A stretch of 64,000 nt of DNA, from contig NZ_JASLGE010000030.1 in NCBI RefSeq assembly GCF_030150285.1, positions 1 to 64,000 of the forward strand, written 5' to 3'. Every line of letters begins with the position of its first letter. Positions within the stretch are counted from its first letter, which is position 1. A program made the translations under genes and the position numbers. Positions 44,108 through 52,829 of the stretch are shown in pieces. The stretch is from Pseudomonas sp. GTDB lineage: Bacteria; Pseudomonadota; Gammaproteobacteria; Pseudomonadales; Pseudomonadaceae. Under the pieces are notes generated by a model that did no database searches, was not told where the DNA came from, and was given only the letters and a program-made list of their open reading frames with translations.

Positions 44108-47100
44108 AGCTCATCGCGCAATATTCCGGGTTTGGGGGTGACGGTGGGTTGCAAGGGGCTGGGCGTGGTCCACTCAAAGCCCCCCTCAGGTTCACGTTCA
44201 ACGTAAGCGGCCCGGTACAACCCGAGGCCAGGCCAGGCCGGGCTCACGACCAACACAATCAGTTGCCCGGCCTTGGCGATGTCAGTGAGCATTTGGCTGG
44301 AAGTTTTGGGCACAGACGATGCCTGAGCGTTCTCGACAAAATAGCCCGCCTCGGTACGCGCAAACGCCTTTTTCGGCCCACACAGTTGGACCTCCCGCGC
44401 TTCCTCCCCCGCTGAGTACAACAGCAGGGCTCCGTCGTTGGTCGACACATATACGTTGACCTCATAGTGCTCATCGCCAGCGCGGTTGGCCATGTGTTCC
44501 ATGGCCACCGACGCGTAACAGAGGTCCACCGGCCAAGGCAGGTTCTGCACGCGTTTTTTCTGCGTTTCGCTCTGCGCGGTCACGTACCTGACGTCGCGCG
44601 CGAAGTGCAGGCGCTGCACCGAATACCCGGTGGGTAAAATCGGGCGCAAGGGGTCCTCACTGGGTTTGTACCGATGGCTGATCACAATCAGCTCCGCGAC
44701 ATTGGCCTGCAAGCCGCTGCTCACCTCAGGCTCCAGCGCCACCCAACTGTCGCGCGCCGGGTTACTCAGCACAGCCCCCATGGTATTGAGGGTGTGGGGC
44801 CGTTTGAGTTGCCGATGCATCGCACGCGCAGCGTCATCGGGATGAGCGTAAACCGGGCCCAATGACACAACCCGCGGATGATTGTGCTCAGCCAACAACT
44901 CTTTGACACTGGGCTTCCACGTCGCCGGCACAGGGCCGGGATTCACCCACACGCCACCGGTCTTGATGACGCTTAGCCCGCCACTCTGTGCCACCTCGCG
45001 AACATAGGCCACCGCAGTCTGCGCCAGGGTTGTCAGTTGCCCCATCATCCAGTTGCCGGAGTTTCGGAAAATGCCCACAGAAATCAGCCTTGAAAGCGTG
45101 CTTGGCAAGTAGCTCAACAACGCCCCCGAGGCAGTCGAGAGGTACAGCACCGGGTTCAGTGTCTGGGGGTGGTGTTGGTCTTCAAGGACCGAAAGGGTCA
45201 CCAGCGCAATGGCGATATCGCAGGGGGAAATAAACTGTGGGTACACCGCGTCAGCGAGCGCAACGGCTGGCGTTTCAGGGGCAGCAAGGTACATCGCACA
45301 GGCGATAAAACCGTCGGGCCACTGGTAGCGCAGGGTCACAGGGTCATAAGGAAACACCTTGGCCAGGCTCAAATAGCTGTCGGTGCAAGGCAGCGTCGCG
45401 ACATAGGCGTCAGCCTGCGTGTTTTTCAAGATAAAGCCGTACTGCACGGCGTTGCGTGCGCCCATCTGGGTATGGGCAAACCGCACGGCATCCTGCTCTT
45501 GAGTGAAGATCGGGCTGCACGCTGGGAGTCGCGTGTTCCCCTCGGCCAAAGGCAACACCGAGCGGGTAGCCACCACCCCCGGTGCCCCCCAACAGGCGCT
45601 ACCCTTGAGCACTTCCAGCGTTCCGGTAGCGGCTATTCCCGAAATATACTCGCTGGGTTTCAGCCTGTTGGCGCGCAAACGCTGTTGAATCTGGTTTTTG
45701 CGCACGCTCCATGAGTCAGCAACAGAGGGCGATAACAGGCCCAATACATGCTGCTCGCTCTGCGAGCCGCTAGGGGAATACTTGAGCAATGCGCCCTCTT
45801 GTGTCGAAAAATAGCGCGTCTTGATTTCGTTACGGTCATTAATGGCCGCACTGACTTCATGAGGTTCAAGCATGTTTCGGTATAACTGCTCCTCTTGTGC
45901 TGAGCGCCATAGTTGCAAAGGCGACACACGATGAGTGTGATACATCGCCACCCGCGTACAGCCCGGCGGCACAAATGATTGAAGCTCGGGCGGTATAACG
46001 GTTTTTACATCAAAGGTTTCAGTGCTGACCGCCAAGGGTTCGGTCGCGACAAAACGCTTGTCTGCACGTTGATAAATCACACCGCCATAAACTTTTCTAT
46101 CCCGGCCCGCAATGCGGCCGTGAACATACAACGCGGCATCATCGGCACTGATAAAAGCCGGGCTCAATGCCCGTCGCAAGAAATGTTTATACGGCTGCCA
46201 CAGGTGAGTGACACGCCCCGCAGTACTCCATAAATCGCTGGTGTTCAGCACACTCAACTCACCAGCCGTGGCCATGTCCTGAACATAGAACCGGGTTTTA
46301 TAAAGGCCCAGGCGCAGGTCGCCTGCCACCCTGATCCAGCCCCGGTCATGGAGAGGGTTCAGGAACTGCTGCTCCTGCGCCGAGAATGTCGACACATACT
46401 CCAGCACAGCACCATCGCGAACCAGAATATAGAGTGGTATCGCTCGGGTACTGTCGGCATGCTTGAGCCGGGTCGTTGACCGGGCCGCCGTGATCCCCGT
46501 CGCCATAAACATGGGGTCAATAAAGTGCTTAAAGACGGTAGGTTCCTCTGCCGGCAAGCTGCTCGGCGGGCGGTACTGATTTTCGCCGCAATACACACCG
46601 ACGATGTCATACCCTTGCGGCACTGCAACTTCACCCTGTGCGTTTGTGGAAAACACCGGTGTCCTGGAGAAGACTGACGCCGCCAACTCAGTATCGGCAG
46701 ACGCTTGCAAGCCTATCGTTTCAAGCGTCAGGGGCATGGGTTCAGTGGCAATAAACGTTCCTGATCCCTTGTTTTCAAGAACAAACCCGTAATGACTGTC
46801 GACCACTCGCTCTGCGCGGTTGCGTACATGGTTGATCAACGCTTTCAACGAGGGACACACCGGGCTGAATGCCGGGCGTTGAATCGCACTCGGCACCCCA
46901 TCGAGGGTATTGCCCGGGGTGTAGAGTTTGAATGTGCTTTCTACTTTCCCCACGTTCCAGCCCCAGACTTCAGAAGACTGGATCACACTTAACAGGCCCG
47001 CTTTGGCCACAGCCTGTATAGCGTCTTCAATCGACTCGAAGGTCAGCCTGTGCGCTTGTGTATCGATAAAGAGGCGACTCGCCAAATCAGCTTCGAAAGC

Positions 47101-47598
47101 GGAACCACTGGCCTCGTACTTCAAAAGCACGCCATTGACAGCAGACAAATAGTGCACCGGGGCGAAGTAGGCATTAAATGCATTCAAGCCTATGTCGTAA
47201 GAGGAAAAGAACTGCACCGCCGTATTGATTTCAGCGCGGCTCCACCCAGGCAACAAACGTTGCAATACATCGTAATTATTGGGGTGCGAATGATAGAGGG
47301 CGTAGCAGGTATAACCCGGCGGGTGAATAAACTTGCCTTGCGCATTGCTTGAGGCCACGAGCGCCGGGTCAAAGGTGTTGGTTTTACCCCGCACGGGTCG
47401 GGTTGCAACGTAATGCCCTTGGGCATCTTTCAAAATCATGCCGCCATATTCAACTTCGCGAAAATCACCGATCAGCTCATGAGCAAATCGTGCAGCATCA
47501 TCCGGATTAATAAAGGCGGGACTCAGATCAGGCAACTGAACGGTTTGATTCGGTAACTGGCGTTTTTGGCGGCCACCTTCGCCCTTGACACTCTTCAT
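44104..47598 (-). CDS. Giant five-unit DUF4329/JAB-like protein A, C-terminal RDEL
   Basis: I recognise DUF4329-type units but not the whole protein (1164 aa). Five collinear units of about 200-230 residues each open with a variant of SPAFINPDDAARFAH, continue through a YGGMIL-like strand and a YLS..GALLKY strand pair, and close with a G-x-L-x-V-(L/I)-x2-S-x2-W motif. Unit 1 keeps JAMM-like residues E50, H103 and H105 (YHSHP), S132 and D135 (SSYD); unit 3 keeps HTH but not SxxD; units 2, 4 and 5 are degenerate. There is no signal peptide or membrane segment. The protein ends ILRDEL. I chose the ATG at 47598 because AGGGTG precedes it. It is a paralogue of the next gene upstream. Confidence 0.85.
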   Translation of the reverse strand: MKSVKGEGGRQKRQLPNQTVQLPDLSPAFINPDDAARFAHELIGDFREVEYGGMILKDAQGHYVATRPVRGKTNTFDPALVASSNAQGKFIHPPGYTCYALYHSHPNNYDVLQRLLPGWSRAEINTAVQFFSSYDIGLNAFNAYFAPVHYLSAVNGVLLKYEASGSAFEADLASRLFIDTQAHRLTFESIEDAIQAVAKAGLLSVIQSSEVWGWNVGKVESTFKLYTPGNTLDGVPSAIQRPAFSPVCPSLKALINHVRNRAERVVDSHYGFVLENKGSGTFIATEPMPLTLETIGLQASADTELAASVFSRTPVFSTNAQGEVAVPQGYDIVGVYCGENQYRPPSSLPAEEPTVFKHFIDPMFMATGITAARSTTRLKHADSTRAIPLYILVRDGAVLEYVSTFSAQEQQFLNPLHDRGWIRVAGDLRLGLYKTRFYVQDMATAGELSVLNTSDLWSTAGRVTHLWQPYKHFLRRALSPAFISADDAALYVHGRIAGRDRKVYGGVIYQRADKRFVATEPLAVSTETFDVKTVIPPELQSFVPPGCTRVAMYHTHRVSPLQLWRSAQEEQLYRNMLEPHEVSAAINDRNEIKTRYFSTQEGALLKYSPSGSQSEQHVLGLLSPSVADSWSVRKNQIQQRLRANRLKPSEYISGIAATGTLEVLKGSACWGAPGVVATRSVLPLAEGNTRLPACSPIFTQEQDAVRFAHTQMGARNAVQYGFILKNTQADAYVATLPCTDSYLSLAKVFPYDPVTLRYQWPDGFIACAMYLAAPETPAVALADAVYPQFISPCDIAIALVTLSVLEDQHHPQTLNPVLYLSTASGALLSYLPSTLSRLISVGIFRNSGNWMMGQLTTLAQTAVAYVREVAQSGGLSVIKTGGVWVNPGPVPATWKPSVKELLAEHNHPRVVSLGPVYAHPDDAARAMHRQLKRPHTLNTMGAVLSNPARDSWVALEPEVSSGLQANVAELIVISHRYKPSEDPLRPILPTGYSVQRLHFARDVRYVTAQSETQKKRVQNLPWPVDLCYASVAMEHMANRAGDEHYEVNVYVSTNDGALLLYSAGEEAREVQLCGPKKAFARTEAGYFVENAQASSVPKTSSQMLTDIAKAGQLIVLVVSPAWPGLGLYRAAYVEREPEGGFEWTTPSPLQPTVTPKPGILRDEL

Positions 47599-47616
47599 GA
47601 TTGGCACCCTTGTCTG

Positions 47617-47645
47617 AAAAAGTGACCGTGCGACTGCACGATCAC
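47617..47645 (-). terminator. Terminator-like hairpin between the two giant genes, inside the leader of A
   Basis: On the minus strand GTGATCGTGC-AGTC-GCACGGTCAC (one G-U pair) is followed directly by TTTTT. It looks like an intrinsic terminator for gene B, but it ends only 18 bases before the ATG of gene A. Any transcript that carries A's ribosome-binding site must therefore start within or before it. Confidence 0.75.
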
Positions 47646-47715
47646 TGTCCATCTTTCACGGGAGGCCAGGCTTGAGGGGGCTATTTAGTTATCGATTTGC
47701 CGCCCGGTGCAGGCA

Positions 47716-50700
47716 TCACAGCTCATCGCGCTCCGGCCCCGACCGCCACGGCGGTAGCACGCCGGTCCAATCGAACACATCGTCAGGTATCGGCTCAAAC
47801 ACCGGCTCAAAAAGTCGGCCAGGCTCCGGCCAGGTTTGGCTGGTGATCAACACATACAGCGTGCCCGAAGCCGTGACCTCCTTGAGAATCTGCTCGGTCT
47901 TTTTGCCGGTGCCGGTGGCATGCACCCGCTCGGCAAAATATTCCTGCGACGTGCTGAGAAGCCTGTACGCGGGGCCACACAGCGTGTCCGTTGCCCCATC
48001 ATTGCCCAGACTTTGGTACAACAGCAGTGCACCATCATCGGTGGACACATACGCACTGGGGTAGGTCGTGGTCAGCGGCAAATGGACCGACAGCTCATCC
48101 TGCACACGTTCGGCATAACAGAGATCCGTGGGCCACGGTGTGTTTTTCAACCGTGATGTTTCCCCCACACTGCTCGCCTTCACAGCCCTCATATCGCGGG
48201 AAAAGTGCAGGCGGCGGATTTCATAACCCGCTGGAAAAGTTGGCCCCGACCATCGTTCTTGAGGCCTGCTGCGGTGCGTTCTCAAGACCTGCTCCGCGAC
48301 ATTGGCGTACAGGCTGCTGCTGACCTCGGGCTCCAGTGCCACATGGGAATCGGTACTCAAGTGGCTCAGCACACCGCCCATGACGTTGAAGGTGTGGGGC
48401 GTTTTAAGCTGACGATGGACATAACGGGCCGCATCGTCTGCAAACGCAAACACGGGGGACAAGGCATACCGGGAGGGATTAAGGTTAACCGGCTCTTGCG
48501 CATATGGCTGCCATGCCACCGACACCGGGCCCACGTTGCGCCACACATCACTGACGTTCAGCACGCTCAGGTCTCCGCTTGCCGCCACCTTGCGCACATA
48601 ACTCATCGCCGTGAGCTCCAGGCGCGCAAGTTTGTTGAGCATCCCTCTGCCTGCGTCGCGAAAAGTATCCAACAACAGGGCTTTTGAAATACTGCTCGGT
48701 TTATAGCTCAAGAGGGCACCGCTCGCCGTTGACAGGTACATCGATGGGTTGAGTGCCAACGGGTAACGCAAGTCCCTGAGCGACGACAGTGTCACCAACG
48801 CAATGGCAATATCCTCGGGCGAGATGAAGTCTTGATACACCGCATCCTTCTCCAGCAGCCGTGATTTTTTGATCGACCCAAGGTACATCGCACACAGATG
48901 GAACCCTTCAGGCAAAACGTAAGACGACGTAGAACTCACATAGGGAAAGACCCGTCTTAGGGTCATGTACCCATTTGGCACCGGCCGGGTCGCCACGTAC
49001 TCTTCATTCACGTCGCTTTTAAGAACAAAGCCGAACTGCACGCTGTCACGGCCACCCATTTGTGCGTGGGCATACCGAATGGCGTCCTGTTCCTGTGTGA
49101 AGACCGGGCCACAGGCGGGTTGCACAATGGCATCCTCAGAGGCCGCGCCCACGCGCGGAAACACGGTGTCGCCCTTGATCACACCTGCTGGCCCCCATAC
49201 CGGGCTGGGCTCAATAACCTGCAAATCGCCTGTACGAGCGACGTCAGTAATAAACCCCTGGGGTTTGAGCGAACTGGAGAACAACGCCAATTCAGTTTCA
49301 CTGCGATGGATTTTTTCAGGGGTACTCACGGGCGGCTTTACACGTGCCAGCAATTGGCCCTCACCCACTGAACCGCTGGGTGAATACTTGATAAGCGAGC
49401 CGTCAAAGCAGGACAGGTAACGGGCGGGAAACTGCACTCGATTTTCAATGGCTTCGAAGATTTCGCCAGGGGAAAACATGGCGCGGTAGTGTTGGTTTTC
49501 GGTGTCGGTCCACGTCAGTTGAAGGGGTCTGGCACGGTGCGTGAAATACACCCCAACCACTGTGCACCCCACTGGCGCAAGAGCCGACATCGGGCCGGGC
49601 AATACACCATCAGCCTCAAAAAACTCGGTCTCCACTTTCAGGGGCTCGGTGATAAAAAAACGCTGATCCTGACGCTGGTAAATCAGCCCGCCCAACACGG
49701 ACTTGTGTCGCCTGTCGATTTTTTTATGGGCATAACGGGCGGCATCATCGGCCGATTTAAACAGCGGGCCATGGGTACGCCGCTGGAAGTCGCGATAGGC
49801 TTTCCACTGCCCGGTTACCGGCCCCGGCCCCCCCCAGAGGTCGCTGCCGTACAGCACACTCAACTGACCGGCACCCGCCAACCCGCGAATGTACTCGGCA
49901 GGGCTGACATGACCGGCCAATACATCGCGCGCCATGATCACAGCCTCACTGCCAGGCTCCTGCGCTAGGTACGGGCCCTCGGCGGATGACAGCAACGAGT
50001 TGTACTGCAGCAGTGCACCGTCGCGGCTCGCAATATAAATCGGTAACGCAGCTGCCCGCGAGCTCGTTCTGGCCAGCCTCGCCAGATTCAGCGCTCCCCT
50101 CATGGACTCTGGCGGAATAAAGCTTTTGAAAATTCTTTTTTCGTCAGCGGGTACCTTGCTGGGGTCGTAGTAAGTGGCGCAGCCATAGTAAATGCCAAAA
50201 ATATCGAAGTCCGGCTCTACGTAATAAGAAAGATCATCGGTCCCCCCCTTCAAGAACATATGGTCCATCGGCGACGTGAAGGCTTTGCCCACCACAGGTT
50301 CTGTGAGCACATACTCATCTTTAGTCTGGTGTTTGAGTATCACCCCGTACTGATGCTCAGTCATGGAGAGCACACGCTGGCGCATGCGCCTCAACGCTGT
50401 CTTGAGGCTTGAATACACTTGGCTATACGCGGGAATGTTGAGCACCTTCTCGGGAAGGTCCAACCGCGCTTCTGCCTTGTAGATCGTGAAGCTCTGATCG
50501 ACCCTGCCGGTTTTCCCGCCCCAGATTTCGCTGGTTTGCAGCACAGTCAATTGGCCAATGCTCGCGACTTTCAGAATGTAGTCCTGCATTTTCTTGACCG
50601 GATAGGGCGTATTCGGGTCGGTCAAATTCGTCAACTTCGGGTAATACTCCGCCTCTTCGCGAGAACCACTGCTGACATATTTGATCAGCGAACCATTGAG

Positions 50701-51153
50701 GCCCGACAGATAATGGGTTTTCGTGAAATAACGATGTTGAATCGTAAAGGCGATATCACCCGGAGAGAAAAAGCTCAGCGACGTCACCGCATCTTCTTTT
50801 GTCCAATCGGTAAAGTACCCCTTGATCTCCGCATAGTTCAGCGGGTGCGAATGGTAAAACCCGACGCACACAAACCCCGGCGGCGAAATAAAGTAACCCT
50901 GGGCATCGGTTGAAATCACCGTCTCAGGTTCGAATAAACGGCTCTGGCCCTTGGTCGGCTTGGTGGCGTAAAACTTGCCATTGGCACGCCGCAAAATAAT
51001 CCCCCCATATTCAGCGTCACGTTGCTCGCCAATCAGATCATGGGCGTAACGAGCAGCATCATCGGCCGTTAAAAACGCGGGGCTCAACTCGGGCAAAGGC
51101 ACAGTGGAAGCCCTTGTGTTGCGTTGAACGCGTCTGGTTATAAAGTCGATCAT
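47716..51153 (-). CDS. Giant five-unit DUF4329/JAB-like protein B, C-terminal RDEL
   Basis: This 1145-residue paralogue of protein A has the same five-unit order. The start at 51153 (MIDFITRRVQRNTRAS) has AGGGA 8 bases upstream; the longer frame before it has no support. Unit 1 holds E48 (EYGG), H101 and H103 (YHSHP), S130 and D133 (FFSPGD), the spacing expected of DUF4329. Unit 3 has FTH and SPGE. Unit 4 has SPED without the HxH. Units 2 and 5 lack the set. Each unit closes with a motif like GQLTVLQTSEIW. The end is GPERDEL. No export signal is seen. Function is unknown; candidate effector, toxin-like or scaffold protein. Confidence 0.85.
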   Translation of the reverse strand: MIDFITRRVQRNTRASTVPLPELSPAFLTADDAARYAHDLIGEQRDAEYGGIILRRANGKFYATKPTKGQSRLFEPETVISTDAQGYFISPPGFVCVGFYHSHPLNYAEIKGYFTDWTKEDAVTSLSFFSPGDIAFTIQHRYFTKTHYLSGLNGSLIKYVSSGSREEAEYYPKLTNLTDPNTPYPVKKMQDYILKVASIGQLTVLQTSEIWGGKTGRVDQSFTIYKAEARLDLPEKVLNIPAYSQVYSSLKTALRRMRQRVLSMTEHQYGVILKHQTKDEYVLTEPVVGKAFTSPMDHMFLKGGTDDLSYYVEPDFDIFGIYYGCATYYDPSKVPADEKRIFKSFIPPESMRGALNLARLARTSSRAAALPIYIASRDGALLQYNSLLSSAEGPYLAQEPGSEAVIMARDVLAGHVSPAEYIRGLAGAGQLSVLYGSDLWGGPGPVTGQWKAYRDFQRRTHGPLFKSADDAARYAHKKIDRRHKSVLGGLIYQRQDQRFFITEPLKVETEFFEADGVLPGPMSALAPVGCTVVGVYFTHRARPLQLTWTDTENQHYRAMFSPGEIFEAIENRVQFPARYLSCFDGSLIKYSPSGSVGEGQLLARVKPPVSTPEKIHRSETELALFSSSLKPQGFITDVARTGDLQVIEPSPVWGPAGVIKGDTVFPRVGAASEDAIVQPACGPVFTQEQDAIRYAHAQMGGRDSVQFGFVLKSDVNEEYVATRPVPNGYMTLRRVFPYVSSTSSYVLPEGFHLCAMYLGSIKKSRLLEKDAVYQDFISPEDIAIALVTLSSLRDLRYPLALNPSMYLSTASGALLSYKPSSISKALLLDTFRDAGRGMLNKLARLELTAMSYVRKVAASGDLSVLNVSDVWRNVGPVSVAWQPYAQEPVNLNPSRYALSPVFAFADDAARYVHRQLKTPHTFNVMGGVLSHLSTDSHVALEPEVSSSLYANVAEQVLRTHRSRPQERWSGPTFPAGYEIRRLHFSRDMRAVKASSVGETSRLKNTPWPTDLCYAERVQDELSVHLPLTTTYPSAYVSTDDGALLLYQSLGNDGATDTLCGPAYRLLSTSQEYFAERVHATGTGKKTEQILKEVTASGTLYVLITSQTWPEPGRLFEPVFEPIPDDVFDWTGVLPPWRSGPERDEL

Positions 51154-51385
51154 TTTAATGTCCCTATTCAAAACTCTGACCGGGATAACAAGGTCGCGGC
51201 CAGTGCAGCCACGCTGCACCCGTTTATCTTCAGCAACCCCCGCTCTGCGGCGGTGGTACTTAATTAACCAATCAGCACCAAGGCTGGGCACAGCCGTGCA
51301 CGCACGCCCTTGCGCGGTCCCCTTGTGGTGCGCTCGCATCAAACAGACCGATTAAAAGCCCCGTAACAGACGCTTTGCACCACTT
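51154..51385. other. Divergent intergenic region upstream of giant gene B and urtA
   Basis: This stretch holds the 5' region of gene B and the upstream control region of urtA. It includes several GCAC and GTGC half-sites near 51270-51335 that might serve NtrC, none forming a convincing palindrome. No gene or repeat was recognised. Confidence 0.4.
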
Positions 51386-51401
51386 CGGCACAGCCCTTGC
51401 T
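51386..51401 (+). promoter_or_regulatory. Sigma-54 type promoter of urtA
   Basis: CGGCACAGCCCTTGCT fits the -24/-12 consensus, with GG at 51387-51388, ten bases, and GC at 51399-51400. A transcript would start near 51412, about 50 bases before the urtA ATG. This fits nitrogen-limitation control of urea uptake through RpoN and NtrC. Confidence 0.72.
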
Positions 51402-51462
51402 AAAGACCTTCCCCGTGTTCGCATCGACCCATTAAAAAAACGAGACCCCTGGAGATCGCACC

Positions 51463-52728
51463 ATGAAGCGTCGTAGCTTGATCAAGGCATTCACCCTGAG
51501 CGCATCCCTTGTCGCGATGGGCCTGACCTGGACGGTGCAAGCCGCCGAGACCATCAAAGTAGGCATCCTGCATTCACTGTCCGGCACGATGGCAATCTCC
51601 GAAACCTCGCTCAAAGACATGGCGCTGATGACCATTGACGAGATCAACGCCAAGGGCGGGGTCAACGGTAAGATGCTTGAAGCCGTGGTCGTCGACCCGG
51701 CCTCTAACTGGCCGCTGTTCGCGGAAAAGGGTCGCCAGTTGCTGACTCAGGACAAGGTCGCGGTGGTGTTTGGTTGCTGGACGTCGGTGTCGCGCAAATC
51801 AGTGCTACCGGTATTTGAAGAACTCAACGGTTTGCTGTTCTACCCGGTGCAGTACGAAGGCGAAGAGATGTCGCCCAACGTGTTCTACACCGGTGCCGCG
51901 CCAAACCAACAAGCCATTCCGGCGGTTGAATACCTGATGAGCGAAGACGGCGGCAGCGCCAAACGCTTCGTGCTACTGGGCACCGACTACGTGTACCCGC
52001 GCACCACCAACAAGATCCTGCGGGCGTTCCTGCACTCCAAAGGCGTGGCCGACAAAGACATCGACGAGGTCTACACCCCGTTTGGCCACAGCGATTACCA
52101 GACCATCGTGTCCAACATCAAAAAGTTCTCGGCGGGCGGCAAGACCGCAGTGATCTCCACCGTCAACGGCGACTCCAACGTGCCCTTCTATAAAGAGCTG
52201 GCCAACCAGGGCCTCAAAGCCACCGACGTACCGGTGATTGCCTTCTCGGTGGGCGAAGAAGAACTGCGCGGCATCGACACCAAGCCGCTGGTGGGCAACC
52301 TCGCGGCCTGGAACTACTTCCAGTCGGTGGAGAACCCGGTCAACGAGAAATTTGTGGCGGACTGGAAGGCCTACGCCAAGGCCAAAAACCTGCCCGGCGC
52401 GGACAAGGCTGTGACCAACGACCCGATGGAAGCCACCTATGTGGGCATTCACATGTGGGCGCAAGCGGCGGAAAAAGCCAAGTCCACCGACGTCGACAAA
52501 GTGCGCGAAGCACTGGCGGGCCAGACCTTCGCCGCACCGTCCGGCTACACCCTGACCATGGACAAGACCAACCACCACCTGCACAAGCCGGTGATGATTG
52601 GCGAAATCCAGCCTGACGGTCAGTTCAGCGTGGTGTGGCAGACCGAAGGCCCGATCCGTGCCCAGCCGTGGAGCCCTTACATTCCGGGCAACGACAAAAA
52701 GCCGGACCACGCGGTTAAAAGCAACTAA
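51463..52728 (+). CDS. urtA: Urea ABC transporter substrate-binding protein UrtA
   Basis: UrtA binds urea in the periplasm and hands it to UrtBC. The 421-residue protein starts MKRRSLIKAFTLSASLVAMG. This leader has an RR pair followed by SLIK and may use Tat or Sec; it is cleaved near VQAAE. The mature protein shows VGILHSLSGTMAISETSLKD and VVFGCWTSVSRKSVLPVFEE, typical of the urea/short-chain amide group of family I receptors. It heads urtABCDE behind a sigma-54 type promoter. Confidence 0.96.
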   Translation: MKRRSLIKAFTLSASLVAMGLTWTVQAAETIKVGILHSLSGTMAISETSLKDMALMTIDEINAKGGVNGKMLEAVVVDPASNWPLFAEKGRQLLTQDKVAVVFGCWTSVSRKSVLPVFEELNGLLFYPVQYEGEEMSPNVFYTGAAPNQQAIPAVEYLMSEDGGSAKRFVLLGTDYVYPRTTNKILRAFLHSKGVADKDIDEVYTPFGHSDYQTIVSNIKKFSAGGKTAVISTVNGDSNVPFYKELANQGLKATDVPVIAFSVGEEELRGIDTKPLVGNLAAWNYFQSVENPVNEKFVADWKAYAKAKNLPGADKAVTNDPMEATYVGIHMWAQAAEKAKSTDVDKVREALAGQTFAAPSGYTLTMDKTNHHLHKPVMIGEIQPDGQFSVVWQTEGPIRAQPWSPYIPGNDKKPDHAVKSN

Positions 52729-52742
52729 CCCCCGTAATTCCC

Positions 52743-52810
52743 TGTAGGCGCGAGCTGGCTCACGATCGTTTGATCGGCCTGAAAGATCGCGAGCACGCTC
52801 GCTCCTACAG
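52743..52810. repeat. REP element between urtA and urtB
   Basis: CTGTAGGCGCGAGCTGGCTC and its imperfect complement GCGAGCACGCTCGCTCCTACAG flank a variable centre. It may protect the abundant urtA message from decay and reduce read-through to the membrane genes, as known for REP hairpins after binding-protein genes. Confidence 0.88.
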
Positions 52811-52829
52811 ATTGCGCAAGGCTAAAACC

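Noticed and set aside
44104..51153. Rhs or two-partner-secretion toxin identity for the giant proteins
   Set aside because: There are no YD repeats, no TPS or Sec leader and no PAAR or RHS core; only DUF4329-like units are visible.
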